Source: Akebia trifoliata
Lineage: Eukaryota > Streptophyta > Magnoliopsida > Ranunculales > Lardizabalaceae
DNA length: 64,000 bases
NCBI GenBank assembly: GCA_017979445.1
Contig: CM030705.1
Location: 11,942,679-12,006,678 of the forward strand
Reading direction: 5' to 3'
Shown: piece by piece, positions 1 to 12,707 of the stretch
How positions within the stretch are numbered: the first letter of the stretch is position 1
How the letters are laid out: every line of letters starts with the position of its first letter
Position numbers and translations under genes: made by a program
The notes under the pieces: generated by a model
Database searches by the model: none
Told to the model about the DNA's origin: nothing
Seen by the model: only the letters and a program-made list of their open reading frames with translations

Positions 1-472
1 CCGTCTTTCGCCTACTTTCTGTTATTTACGGTATATTTCCTGGACTTCTGACTCTTTATTAATGTAAAATACTTTTTTGAAACCAAAATAAGAAAATCAA
101 GTGCAAAACTATCTGTTTTTACTTTCACGGTAAAATGTCCCTGAACTTGAACTAATCTTCAATTTAGAAAATAATAATTTCAAAGTCACCAAAAAAAAAA
201 AGCAATGGAAAAATAATTATATTAAACTACTTTTAGAGGATATACATGCACCAATTTTGAAATTTTAAGGCTATTATAGCCAAAGAAAAATCCAAAGGGG
301 AAAAAAAGAGAGATGGAAGACACAAATGAGTTGTTTCTCAACCACCAATTCTTAATATTCATATTGAACAAGCAAGAAGTAAAACTACAACTTTCTGTTT
401 TTTGAACAGTAAAAGAGGATCATACTAATAACAGAAGGAACATGTCCATTTAATGAAATCATAACTCAATAC

Positions 473-3400
473 CTGCATTATCTTCTCAAAAAGATCGTTC
501 AAGGCTTGATTTGAGTGAGTGATTATTAATGTTCGCTGAGAAGGACAATTATGATAAAGAACATTCAAGATCTGCACGGCTGTATCGGTCTTTCCGGTAC
601 CAGGTGGACCCACAACCATTGTCAGCCCCGGCTGAATACCCGAAATGATTGCTCCAACCTAAAAGATGGAAAAGACAAAGAAATCAGGAAAAGAATAAAA
701 AATGATCAAAATATTCAAATGACTGTGATTCAACTTTCATGCAAAATAGGTTCTACTTTTTATCTGTTCAGTATTTGCATCAAAACTCAATAAAACAGCC
801 ACAAAGAGAGGTTAACTTATTAAGTGCCCATAAACCATACATGAGATTAAGAAAGATGGAAAATTTCCGTAACGAGAGTTTTCAAGTGGCTTAAAATCAT
901 TTGCCGAATTTTCAGCATTACTGTATTCATGTCAGGGGAAAAAATTGTGGAAGAGGCAGAGAAATATTCTGTTAGAAATGAAGAATGAAGAAAGCAGCAC
1001 ACTGGCATTTACATATTGATATGAATTAGAGAAGGTAGAAAGCAACTACTTCTGAAGTTTAACACTCTACGTTCATGTCGTGTCTCAATCTAAATGGCTT
1101 TAAAATTTATCTCATTGTTTTAATATAAAAGTTTATAAAACAAAACAAAACAAAAAAAATTGAAATCCCACTCTGTCAATTGATAAAGTTATTTTGAATT
1201 CAAACACCCTACTCAATATTATAAATAATGCAAGGGAAATACACAAACAACCAATATGAAAAATAAAAGAGGAAAAAATTCCCAAGATAATGGAAGACTT
1301 CTAATAAGTAACCCATAGCCGCAATACCTGTGTGGAAGTAAATCTAACAGAATTCTGCTTTGGCTGATCTTGAGGATATGGACCAGGATTTGGAGGGACA
1401 TATGCCTCAACAAGAAGCTTTTCACGCTCAGAAACTGTGTCCACCTCATCAATTGTAGCTGAAGTTGACTTCTTATTTCCTGGAAGTGCGCGAGTGTTAT
1501 CTTTTAGAGCCTTAGGGAGCTTTATCCGAAAAGGGGGTTCTGGATGCAAGGTCTCTGTACCATCCGGGCTCAGAAAGCAAACCTAAAAGATTGTTGGAAC
1601 AAATAAGCTACATTTCTCTTATTTTTCAAATGTTAATGCATGACAACCATAAACAAGAGATGCATAAAGCCGTTAATTTTACAAGGGATTTGTTGGAAAT
1701 TGAATTTCCTACCAAAAATACCCTCAAAAGAATTTTTTTAAACAAAAATACCCACAAATACTTATTTCAAAGGTGTATTTTATGCACTTAAATGTGAGCC
1801 TTTAGGGCACATGTTAACAAAACCCATTTTACAATATCAAAAATCAAAGGCAGAAAAGAACTACCTGATAATCTGGAAAGCTCAATCTCAAATGATCTGC
1901 ATCAAGAAAGGTGTCTTTGAAGTCTACTGTATCAAGAAGATCAGGCATGTTTGTCCATTGCGCGGCAGAAGGATTCCCATAACCCAAAAATATGTTGTGC
2001 AGCCAGTCAGGAACGATACAAGATTCATTCATAAGGTCTCTTATGGACTCTAAAATTGCTTTGAAATTATTTTCCTTGGGTTTCCTCCTCATCAATATAT
2101 TGAATGTCCCATAAACATCATCCGCACCTTTCTCTGCAATGTCACTAACATCCATGTAGTATTGTGCCGTATCCAATGCAACAGTTACTGTTCGTAGTTC
2201 ACCCTTCGGAGGTTTCCACTCATCTCTTTTAATTCTCCCAGTGAAGTCATTCATAAGAGTTCCCTCTTCATCACGGATCTCGATAACTTCACATCCGCGC
2301 ACGTATTGAAGGCCAAGCCTTTCTGGCACGCTTGATTTAGCAGCTTCTTCTGCACTGAGAGGCTCAAAAGAAGGGCGAATTGAAAGTAAAAAAAGAACGT
2401 CGTGCTCTTTAAGGGAATTCCATTCAGATCTTATTTGTGCCTTGTAGCTTGAAATACTGAATGTAACCTCTGCTGTTACAGATGATGGTTTGACTTCTCC
2501 AATGTTTGGTTGCTTTACCTCAGCAATCTTAAATACCTTGATTGGCACGGCCATCCTTGACCAGCCACGGAAAGCAGTTTCTCCCTCATTATTAATGTAA
2601 GCAAGAAGGTGAGGAACAGCCTCTTGAATATCCTCACGAATTTCATAAGTTGATTCAAGACGGAAAAGATTGAAATTTCTCAAGAGGTAATCATGAAGGG
2701 TTAGAAATTGAAGATTAAGCTTTGGGAGGGCTAGGCACCCTTCCCCGGAGTAATTGATGCTTGGTACAACACTTTCATCCCACATTATCTGCTCATTTGG
2801 GTATAATGGAAGAGCATTTATAGCTTCCTTTTGTGATTGACGTTTCTCAAAAAAGGAAACCATAACTTCAATAAGAAAATCAACCCTTTTAGCCCAAGGA
2901 TCATGGTTAGATACCAATTTAAGCTGTAAGGGGAAAGACAGTGTTAGCAAAGCAAAGATAGAAATCAATTGATAGAAGCAAGAACATTACATTAGAGACA
3001 CACAATCTCCTAGACTTGTTACCAAAATATAAACACACAATAAGTACTTGAATAAAAAATGTATTGTATACCCAATTTTATAATACGTACACTACTCACA
3101 ATTCAAATGCATTTAAACAATATACTGATATTTAAGAATCCATGAACATGTAAATACAGATGAAGTGACAACATTCATGAGTAGGCGAAACCAAAAAATT
3201 TCACAAACGTAGTTTTGAATTTCAACATATTTCCACAAATACTAGTATTTCCATTTCCATAAGGCTTGACATGAAGTTTAACCAATAATTTCCTTTTAAA
3301 TATATTTCAGTGGAAATAACTACCCATTTCAAAAAATATTTCAGTGAACAGTAAATTTCAATCATATATCATGTACACAAATGCAAGACTTCGGTGGAAA

Positions 3401-6400
3401 TGTTTCAATGAACAGTAAAACTTGACCAAAATATTATTTCATGAAAAAATAAATATAAATCTATAAAATTAACAAAAAATGTAAATTACTTGTAGAAAGG
3501 ACTTGTAAATTAAAATATTTATTCATGAGAAGAAATAAATTATTATTAGTTACATACGTGTATATCATCTTATTTTGATTATTCTGAGCATATTAACGCA
3601 TTCATAAAAGCACCCACACACACACTTGTTACAATAATTTGATGACCAATAATTGTGTTTTTTGTCATTTTTAATCATTTCCTACGCTTTCAATAAATAA
3701 AAAATCTCATTGTAGCCATCAAAGGAGCATACCTCTCCACAACACATGCATAAAACCACTACACGAGATCTTTCTGTTTGAGTGTGACAGCCGGGTTTTG
3801 ATCCCAGATATGTAGTATTACCAAATGCAGACTTTACCACCTCACCGAGGTGGCACCTTCATTATATAAGATCTTCAGCAGACCCCTGGAAACACTGCCC
3901 AAAATCTTAGCCTCCACCAACCCGCATAAGACAAAAAGTAAGGTTCCAAACACTTATCAACCCAACCCCTAAACAAGTCTAAAAACTAGTTATCAGAGAA
4001 TGTTGATGACTCATTCGACTAATTGACAATTAAGCACCAGACAATCACCAATAATGAACTTAGAGCAACTCCAATGGGGATACCCCTCTCCATACCCATA
4101 TACGGGTAACCATGGGCTTATGGATACTCATGGGGTATGCACTCCAACCGTGCTACCCAAAAGGGCTATCCCTAAATACTTTAATATTTTTTTAATTCAG
4201 TCCTCAATAAAAGTTGGGGTGCCAATCGCAGCCACGAAAAATGAAGGGTCGAGGAACCCTCTTCTCTTCGTCCTCATACACCTGAAACCCTAAAACCAGA
4301 AACCATTAAAACAAAGAGAGAGAGAGACCTGAGACGCCATTAATCTCCTTGAAGCTCGATTTGCTTTCAAAAGGAGGTTCGAAAGGTACTTTCTAGGGTT
4401 TTTAAAGGGTAAGGAGAGGCCAACGGTCTAAAAGCTACCTCTACAGCCAACATTCATGGAGCTACTACCCTAGCCAACTGTCAGAAATTTTTCCCTCTAA
4501 AAAATGGAGAAGCTGTGTGGAGCTACCCATTTGGGTAGTGGAATAGGTCGCGCGTTGGAAACCTCTATTTTCAATTTCACGGCCAAAAATGGCAATTGAG
4601 GGGGGATGGGTTGTCGGATAGGACAGGCCTTGCTCTTAAGACTTGTTTTTATAGGGTACTATTGAAATTTTCCATGGCAAGCTGTTCAAACACATATACA
4701 AATTCATTGGACCCTTTTATAGTGTACTCAATGCAGTTGCAAATATTTATGTGATACATAAATGAGATTATATATTGCACATATAGACCATTACTATTAA
4801 TGCAAAACTATCCACTTCTAACATTGTTACAAGTTTGCAAATGATCAACATTTCAAGTCTTGCCAACAGAGAAACCATGCTCATGAAATTTTCTGACAAG
4901 GGTGCTTGATTCTAAAGGGCTACCCGAATCGAACAATTCCAACAATAAAATATTTCAACAGAACAGCGACAGCTCAGGTTTAGAATGTAAAGAAGGTAAC
5001 AATTCATATGACATGGACTAATAAAAAAAATACTGCAGCTGCATGTGTGCTAGTAGGCGCCAAATTCAACATGTAGATCATAGGGTGCATACATAGATAG
5101 AAATTATCAAATAGCAAGGCTGGGTAATACTTACGAATCTTGATTCAAAGATGCACTTAAAACAGCATAAGCAAGAAGACGAGGAAATTTAAAATATATA
5201 TATATATTAGAGGACATGCACCAGTGTAATATGCAGACCTTATTGCAAACCAAGTCCTGTAGATCTTCAGGAGAAAGAACAGACAGTTTCTTCGAGAGAT
5301 CAGCACGTTTGTGAATTGAACCGATATTAGTCAATGCAAGATCTACCAACTACAATTTCCAAAAACAAAAAAATATATATGTAAATATGTAGATCAAAAG
5401 AATAAATAACTGTGAAAATCAATAAACATTTACTTTCTAAGAAACAGGTGTTCTCAGATTACATGTACAAGCATGATTACTTGTGAACAGACCTTGGGAA
5501 TTTTCTTAAATGCCAACAATTGGAAAGCCTGGAAGCGATAATAATGTGAAAGAAGCACATTATCATCACTCAGCTGAGTCCCAACATGATCATCAATCTC
5601 AAAACCTTCATAAAACTGTAGCAGGTCAACCAATTGTGCAAAAAGACGTCCCCTTTCATGAGAATAAAGTGCACTTAAGTGACATTTAGAAACAACGGCG
5701 ACATCAGCAACAACAGGCCTCAGAAACCTGCCCAATAAATGATGACAATTCAAATAAAGTCAATGAAACCAAAGGTGCACGTTGTTTACATCTAATTCTT
5801 ATTCAGACAAACTTTTGTGCTTAAAAGAACACAGATGACCGCAACACGGGATAGAAATATAGAAATCTATAGAATAATCAACATTTCAAAAGGATAAGAA
5901 AAATGTACAACATTTCAAGATGAGTAACTGCTCAACCCGAAAGATCAATAAGAGAGAGCAAACCAACAGAAGTAACCAATTTTCCAACAAGTAGGCCGTA
6001 GAAAGCAAAAAGAGCAATCCTATGAAGCTGGTGTTTTATAAACAGAAACTAAAATCATGTGTATCCAAGTAATGTGATAGCATAGAACACTCCTAGAAAT
6101 AAGAGTTAATTACTCATAGTTGTTTATTTAGCATTAAATAATATTATCAAGTGCAGCGAAAGATGAAGGAACTTCCAAACCACCAATCTTTCAAGTATAG
6201 AAGTAAAGGTAATTCTAATTTCAGAGATCTATAATTCTTCTGTTTTACTGGATGGAATTTCAATGAATTAGGACCATAAGCCATGAAGTACTGGCTTATC
6301 AATCCAAAATGAATCACTTAAGTTAGGACTCGGATTTCTAGGCCATTCTGGTAGTTCGACCGTGAAATTCCTTTGTTTCGGTTTTATAAGTCCAACCTTA

Positions 6401-8934
6401 ATATCATTATTGATCAGATTGAATAATACAGAACCCAACCTTTTTCCATTGACTGAAAGTAAAATACTAATTCTAAGAAGATCATAAACGGTCTCTTATC
6501 CCATTTGAAATTTGAAATTAACAATTGGAAACAGAAAACTCAAGCAGTCAACAATACCACCACATAAATCACCAGATAGCTAAGGGTTGGACCTCAGAGA
6601 ACAAAGAAGAAAATACAGAATAAGATGCAGTTTAAAAAGTATACCTCCTCGTTGGCAGTTGGCTTAACAGATCAATAAGAAATTCCATAAACCTTTCACA
6701 ATACAAGAGACAAGCATCGTTGACTTGTTTAACACCAAACGAATCATTAAGTTGATCATCTCCATGATCACTCTGATTTTGGGAGAAAACCTCAGAATCT
6801 AGTATCTGGCACCCATAAGCAACAAACTTGGATGAGCTTCTTTGTCTTATTTTTTTATAATTAAAAAACATGGATAAGTTTGAAATTCTTCAATTAGAAA
6901 TTACATAAGTTAGTTTAGATATCAAAAAGATACCTCTAGAAATTCTTCAATTAGATTTCTCAAGAATTTCACTTCAAGCATACTTGAGGGGTCAAAATGC
7001 TCTCCTCGTTGCTTAGCTTCCTTAGCTTCTTTTTTAGTCATTTTTTTCCACTTCTTGATTAGATTTGGATTAAGGCACAGTTCCATCTATAAAAAAAAAA
7101 ACATAAAAGACCAACCATTACGCACATGGATAGTTTTACTCTTTTAGATGCAAACAACTTTCAGCTTTCTGAAAATAATGGATCTTACCTGAAATCGACC
7201 AAATGACAGGCAATGCCACAATTGCAAATTTACAAGCTTCAAGACAGTCTGACTAACAAACTCATCTTCCAAACTCTGTCACCAGGCATTAAGCATGGAT
7301 TAAGTATTAAATGCCAAACTAAGAGGTACATGAACCAAAATACTAGCGACCAAGAAAAAAAAAATCAAACAAAATCCATTTAGACTCCAAAGAACTAGGG
7401 CAGTGGTATCCTTGGGAGATTAGACGATTGACAGCTATAATTCACTTGAAATAGTTGCAGATATTTTTCCAGGTCTACAGCCACCTCAGTTGAATGACAA
7501 GTAAAAGAAATGGCACTTTATCAGGATTTTAAAGTGGTTTCTTCAGCTCAGAAAATTTTAATAATTGACTTGGCAAACAAACAACGAAATAATCTAGACA
7601 CACATGTAGTATAAAAGATAAAAGCATACCTGAAAGGCATTAATCATGAAAAGCAAGTAATTGGTCTTCTCTGCTATATTTAAAGTTCTTCCCTACAACC
7701 ACAATATATCAAAATTACAATAAGATATGAACAAATATTTATGGTTATGACAAACAACAATAAGCTGTTAAATAAATATTTTTAAGGCCATTACACGAGA
7801 AGAAGAAATGAATACTTCATACGTATTATTTAAAAAACAAAAACAAAATGATCAACAAATTAACAATCAATTGAACATACGTAGAAAGTCATTAAGAAAG
7901 GCGAATAGAATGCTTATTCACTTAAATTAAAGTGAAATCATGGTTTAATCAAGTTCCTCGTCTCGTCCTAGATGAGTTAAACGATTCCAACCCAATTCAG
8001 AAAGATTTTACTAAATAAATATATGTGTACATATATTGAAGATAATATTTTTTTTAATGTTATAAAGTGTATTAATAGATGCTCAACCATAAAACCTTAT
8101 TTTATATGGATCACAAAAACTCAGCTCTTAGAGGTCGTCTTGGTAGCGGCTGAGTATTAAAATCATGAACAAAACTTGTACCTTAGGGGTAATCTCCCCT
8201 TTTTTCTTTAATAAATTTGAACTTAACAAAATATGTGTGTGTGCGTGCAAAAAATTTTAAAAACATTGTACTTTCATTGATTTTGCCTTAATTCCACTTC
8301 AAATTAAGTGGAAAAACTTGCAAAAAGATTAATAGAAGCCAAACCTGCTCCTTTAGCCGAAGAACCCTCTCTAGGAATCCCTTGAACACATCTTTTCTAT
8401 CATAAAAACACACCCACGCTGCAACATTCTCTCGAAACTGAAAATTTCGAAAAAAAAAAAAAAACACTCACATGCATTAATACATAATTTAATGTCCATC
8501 AAAAACTAATTAAATTTTGGGAGAAACCATACCTTCTCATTGATCATAAGTATCATAGACATAACATGCTCAAATGTCGCATTTTCCGGATCGAAATTGG
8601 GCCAAAGATAATTCTCCAAGTACTGACTAACCTCCAAAATCATAACCCTCTGCAAAGGAACAGGTTTGTGACCACTTTTCACCAAAAGCTCTGTTTCATA
8701 GATCTCCTTAACGAGTTCAGGATTGAAAGGTGCGAGCTTTGAATCACCAGTTTTCGCCCAATTTGCGACGGCAATCTTCGTTATTCTGTCTCTTTGAATC
8801 TCCACAAGTGTGATCGAATTCGACAAATTGGTTCCAGATTTCTGCTCTGGAGGTTTGTCTGGCGTTTCAACTGGATACTCTGCAACTCTATGTCGCTTGA
8901 AATCGTAAGCCCCTGTACCGTACACCTTCGTCAT
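473..8934 (-). CDS. AQR: AQUARIUS-type intron-binding RNA helicase, 5' two thirds
   Basis: Partial gene for the spliceosomal SF1 helicase-like protein Aquarius (IBP160; EMB2765 in Arabidopsis), which binds the intron upstream of the branch point in the nucleus. I place 11 coding exons: 8533-8934, 8345-8437, 7630-7692, 7189-7275, 6934-7086, 6645-6805, 5493-5727, 5239-5349, 1865-2923, 1328-1582 and 473-658. All have GT-AG borders and keep frame, giving about 935 residues of a family near 1,500. The protein starts [12 protein letters not shown], as in plant orthologues. Exons 1-8 are the helical ARM-like N-terminal part. The long exon 9 carries the stalk/beta-barrel region (for example [20 protein letters not shown]). 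The last exon carries the Walker A motif GPPGTGKT at about residues 890-897. The remaining RecA domains lie beyond position 1; positions 1-472 look like intron. The ATG at 8934 is supported by the conserved N-terminus. Domain assignment is from memory of the family; exon borders were read by eye. Confidence 0.93.
3765..3870 (-). repeat. Possible tRNA-derived SINE fragment
   Basis: Read on the minus strand, this segment has a tRNA-like order. A box-A-like stretch (CGGTGAGGTGG, about 3845) is followed by a B-box match (GATCAAAACC, about 3797-3806) to GWTCRANNC. It lies inside an AQR intron. No poly-A tail or target duplication was found, so it may be a truncated SINE or chance. Confidence 0.35.
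4060..4638. mobile_element. MITE-like element with AGAGCAACTCC terminus
   Basis: The left end reads TTAGAGCAACTCCAATGGGG. The reverse complement of the right end reads CTTAAGAGCAAGGCCTGTCC, so the two ends form an imperfect terminal inverted repeat. The AGAGCAACTCCAATGG end type is common among non-autonomous plant DNA elements. It lies in the large AQR intron, has no coding capacity, and shows no clear target duplication. Confidence 0.5.
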
Positions 8935-9306
8935 TCTTGATTCAGAGTTCTAGGGTTTTAGGTTACTTTCTCTTCTAATAAACCCTAAAGTCCCTAACTA
9001 TGTTCTATCCTAATTAGGTCACAGTAGTTGCACGAGTAACGGTCAAACAACTAATGGGGTTTAGACACGTAAACGAAGAGAGCTCCCGCTTCCGCTCCCA
9101 CTGTCAGCGTTCCTAGCCAAAAACGCTGGGATTTAGAAGAGCGTACGAAAGTTACAGAAGGAAAGAAGATGAAGGATTATAGAAGATGAAGGATTATAGA
9201 ACTCAAATTTTACTCGAATCGCATATTCGCATTTGATTGACTGATAGTGATACCATAGAAAATGACCTCAATGCCCCCATCTTTAAGACTTTAACCCATA
9301 ATGAAA
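8935..9306 (-). promoter_or_regulatory. Upstream region of the AQR gene with telo-box motifs
   Basis: These are the 370 bp immediately 5' of the AQUARIUS start codon. They contain two telo-box-type sequences: TAGGGTTTTAGG at about 8951-8962 and AAACCCTAAA at about 8980-8989. Telo-boxes are frequent in promoters of plant housekeeping and translation or RNA-processing genes. No convincing TATA box was seen. The promoter assignment is inferred from position. Confidence 0.5.
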
Positions 9307-9372
9307 GAGAGCTGCTATTGGCACTCCAGATTTTACTTATTACACCCCAATCTCTCAAATTACTTGTCACCC

Positions 9373-9404
<32 letters not shown>

Positions 9405-9830
9405 GATAAGTAGCATTGTATTCATGAGGAAGCCAAGTCAGTCGAGATGATCAACTTGGTGAGGCCTTACAAGGTAGAACTACTCACGCATAGAGCAACA
9501 AATCCCATCCCATCTATACAAAAAGTCCTCAAAATACAATCCCCTAAACTCCTTAAAAACTTTGGACCAACAAAAGATAAGACCCAAGACAAACATAATC
9601 GTATCTGAACAGTCTTTTTGTTTCCCCTCGAAGGTACGCCTGTTTCTTTCAAGCCACACCCCCCAACAAATCGCAAAGGGTGTAATACTCCACAACGTCC
9701 TCTTTGGACTGTTAAACGAGTAACCAATTGAAGACCAACCAATGAAGACGTCATTGACTGATTTTGGCAAGCAAGTTGAAACCCCATATAACTTGAAGAA
9801 GTAAAAGTTAGGATGCCAATAGCTGCTCTC
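9307..9830. mobile_element. MITE (family C) interrupted by a LINE tail
   Basis: The left end GAGAGCTGCTATTGGCACTC and the reverse complement of the right end GAGAGCAGCTATTGGCATCC are terminal inverted repeats. Both continue into TTACTT-type sequence. Other copies of this family C lie at 28.1, 29.7 and 31.2 kb, with solo ends near 20.27 and 21.9-22.0 kb. The interior is displaced by a minus-strand LINE 3' end (9377 to about 9790), so the LINE came second. Confidence 0.65.
9377..9790 (-). pseudogene. 5'-truncated LINE retrotransposon 3' end
   Basis: The minus-strand reading gives a 96-residue stretch (9480-9770) containing FAICWGVWLERNRRTFEGKQ. This is the motif found downstream of the zinc-binding reverse-transcriptase domain (zf-RVT) in plant LINEs. 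A 28-base T run (9377-9404 on the plus strand) is its poly-A tail, preceded by the LINE-like tail TTTTGATAAGTAGCATTGTA. Everything upstream of this C-terminal piece is missing, which is typical 5' truncation. It is embedded in the family C MITE. Confidence 0.75.
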
Positions 9831-9959
9831 AAGAATTAACCAAGTTTTGGGTGCTTTTAAGTAAAAGTTGGTATGACAAGGTGGAATAGATGTTTTTGGT
9901 GAAGGTTGAAGATGAAGGAGAAAAAGATTTACTTATAACGAAAACGATAGAAGGAATAG

Positions 9960-10430
9960 AGTTGTCAACGGATGTTTATTGATTCGAATACAGTAATATC
10001 CAAATCTGAATCCGAAATTTTTATCTGATATTCGAATTCAAATTTGAATCCGATAGATTATCTAAAACTCTATCCAAATTCGAATCCGATTATCCTATCA
10101 GATATCGGATAATATCTTATTAGAATTCAAATAATTTATATATTAAAAAAACATAATTTTTCCTAATCCAATTGATTTTTCATTATTAAAAATATTATTA
10201 TATATTATACTATATATAATAAATAAATCAAATAAAATAATATATATTATATTATTTATATAAAAAATAAATCAAATCAAATCAAATCAAATAATATATA
10301 TTATATATTATTTAGAATTGGATATTATCATATTTGAAATGTTAATATCTGAATTAGTATCTGATAAGGATTCGAATATATAAAGCATTTGAATCCGAAT
10401 TTTTTTGGATAATATATGGTTTTTTTTTTT
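9960..10430. repeat. AT-rich degenerate palindromic repeat (GAATCCGAA type)
   Basis: The stretch is very AT-rich, with many copies on both strands of short words such as ATTCGAATCCG and GGATATCGG. Both ends carry the TTCGAATC word in opposite orientations, so the whole block can fold back. The middle (10140-10320) is almost pure A/T with ATATATTATA repeats. No coding potential was seen. Confidence 0.5.
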
Positions 10431-10899
10431 TTTTTTCAAATACCTAGTAACACTCCTAGGAAGCTCAAATTTCCTTGAGATCGGTGGTGGTGGTCTTTTG
10501 TGGATTAGTACAAACATTTTAATAATTTATTTCTTTGGGAATCCTTGAAAGTACCCTCCCATCTCAATCGTCTATCCGAAAAAGATCCTCAAATGTTGGT
10601 TGAGGTTAGTAGTTCTGGGTATTTCAATTGAACAATTTGGATCATTCATCTGGCTTCAATGGTCAATGTTCGAATAAACACATTCGAATATATGAATTGA
10701 ATTCTTAGGCATGGATCAAAACAACAAATTTGACTTATTTACAAGCATATAAAGATTACAATTATATCTTCTTGCTAACAATTTTTCTCATACTTTAAAA
10801 GTAGCAAATTATATTTGACAATCCTTCGTACTCACCACTTACGAGACGATGAATTGTAATAAAGTGATTGGATTTGTATGTTACAATCTTACTGCAAAC

Positions 10900-11400
10900 T
10901 TCTTTTTTTCTTTTTGAAAGATTATTTGAATTAAGACAAACCCAAACCAGTTACAACCTCAGATAATGCATACCCCTCCTACCCTGAACAAGAATAAACA
11001 AAAGATAACTAGGAAGTAAAGTACAATCCATAACATAGCAGCCTAAATTATCGTTCAACGATGCTAGCAAATCAACAACTCTATTTGATTCTTTGAAAAT
11101 GTGGGTGAAAGAGACCTCTTGGCATCTCAGCAAGAGACTTTTAATCAAGAAGATCAACATGCCAAGGGCTGGTCCAAATGTCATTGAGAATGTTCACCAC
11201 AACTAAAGAGTCAGATTGAATAGAGATTCTCGAGAAGTCGAAAGTTACAACTAGCCTAGTCCCTTTGAGGACATACTGTAATTCATGATGTAAAATTGAT
11301 CTTGAAGTGTCACATCCCGCTAGGGCAGCCTTCATATTACCCTTAAAGTCTCAAATGATGGCTCCATAGCCTCCTCTCAATGCAGTGAGAGCACCATCAA
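10900..11400 (-). pseudogene. Decayed LINE 3' end with RNase H domain
   Basis: The minus strand encodes the plant LINE-type RNase H (RVT_3) domain in broken form. It shows GYGAII, then a TGA stop at 11351-11353 where an arginine codon is expected, then DFKGN. QSDSLVVVNILND and SPWHVDLL follow, then (in another frame) FKESNRVVDLLASL. The frame is lost by one extra base near 11145-11150. A T-rich stretch at 10900-10916 looks like the remnant poly-A tail. The reverse-transcriptase part is absent. The domain identity rests on the D...E...SDS...N-x-x-D pattern. Confidence 0.7.
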
Positions 11401-12671
11401 TGTTTTATGGTGAACATGCCCAACAGAAGTTTGGGCAAGTATAGAAAACTCGTCTAGAATAGGAGAATTAAGCTTGGAATCCCCAAGCAATCATAAAGGA
11501 TTTGTTGTAGTCTGAGTCTTCGATGTTAACGATGATATCCTCGAATCTAATCCATATATTGTCTTGCAAACTTGAGCTCGTGATACTTAGGTAGAGATCA
11601 AATATCACCTTAAGGGTAGTCATCATGTATCTCAAATTCAACTTCTCTGAGTGTTTTTTTTAAGTAATTTTAATATTCTAGACCAATATTTCCAACATAA
11701 GGTCACCAAATCTCATCAAGAAGGGAATTAAGAAACATATTGCATCACGTTGCAATTTACCTCATATTCTCCCAAGAATTTTTTTATCTCATTATGAAAA
11801 ACTTTTCCCGAAAAGAATTGGAAATGTCTTATGACTAGTGGAACAAAAATGTTGTATGAAATTTGAGGGCACTCCCTAAAGGTGTGGTGATGCTCACATT
11901 ACGAGCACATGGTCATCTTGTTAGAAACTCTGTAATGTGTGGTCTCATTGACCTTGGTTAAGTTGATCTTTACGATTTTGATTTCTAAATCGCACAAAGA
12001 TTCTATGATATTTAAGAATATCAATAATAATAAAAATGCAATATAATTAGAATTATATATTTTTTAAAGATTAGTAGGAGACCTTAATGGATATGAAACC
12101 TATTAAAAGAATGATTCTAGGCCCTTAACCTTCGCTTATAAAAAGAATCGGTTACCCATGTTGAAATGTGGAATACATAACAATTTGTGGAGAACAACAA
12201 AATAAGATAAGTGATAACCATCAATCACTAGCCGATTCATATAGAGAGAATAGGGAAGGTGAGTCTAGCAATAAAAGAACAAATTTCATCAGGATGGATT
12301 AAAGTACGCACCTCTAACACATTGAATCAAAGATTAAATTACGATGGCATAAGATAAGTAATCATACCCTGTTTTAATTTAACATAAATATGCATTAATT
12401 AATTTCTATTGGGACAATGAATGTCATGTTGAATATTTAAATGCATAAACTTTACAACACATCTAATTTTCAATATGCACATTTACACTAATTTGGGAGG
12501 CATAGCATCCACATGTTGTCCTACGAGACTAAAATGAAAACATTATATAACACACATACACATTTGATCAACTATGTACTTAGTCAAAATAGTGCATCGA
12601 CAATGGGGATATAAGTTTTGTTTCCCCCCTAATCACCACAAACTTGTTGTAGGCACTATTTCTCTGCAACA

Positions 12672-12707
<36 letters not shown>

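Larger units (their letters stand above)
2924..5238 (-). other. Large AQR intron (about 2.3 kb) with inserted repeats
   Basis: This is the longest intron of the AQUARIUS gene. It lies between the exon ending ...LVCNK and the exon starting [10 protein letters not shown]. Its neighbours on the 5' side are mostly 75-1,100 bp. The excess length is at least partly a MITE-like element (4060-4638) and a possible SINE (3765-3870). No open reading frame here resembles Aquarius, so a missed exon is unlikely, and the flanking protein sequence is continuous across the junction. Confidence 0.8.

Noticed and set aside
1..472. Further AQR exon at the left edge
   Set aside because: The minus-strand translations of this AT-rich stretch show no Aquarius-like sequence, so it is treated as intron.
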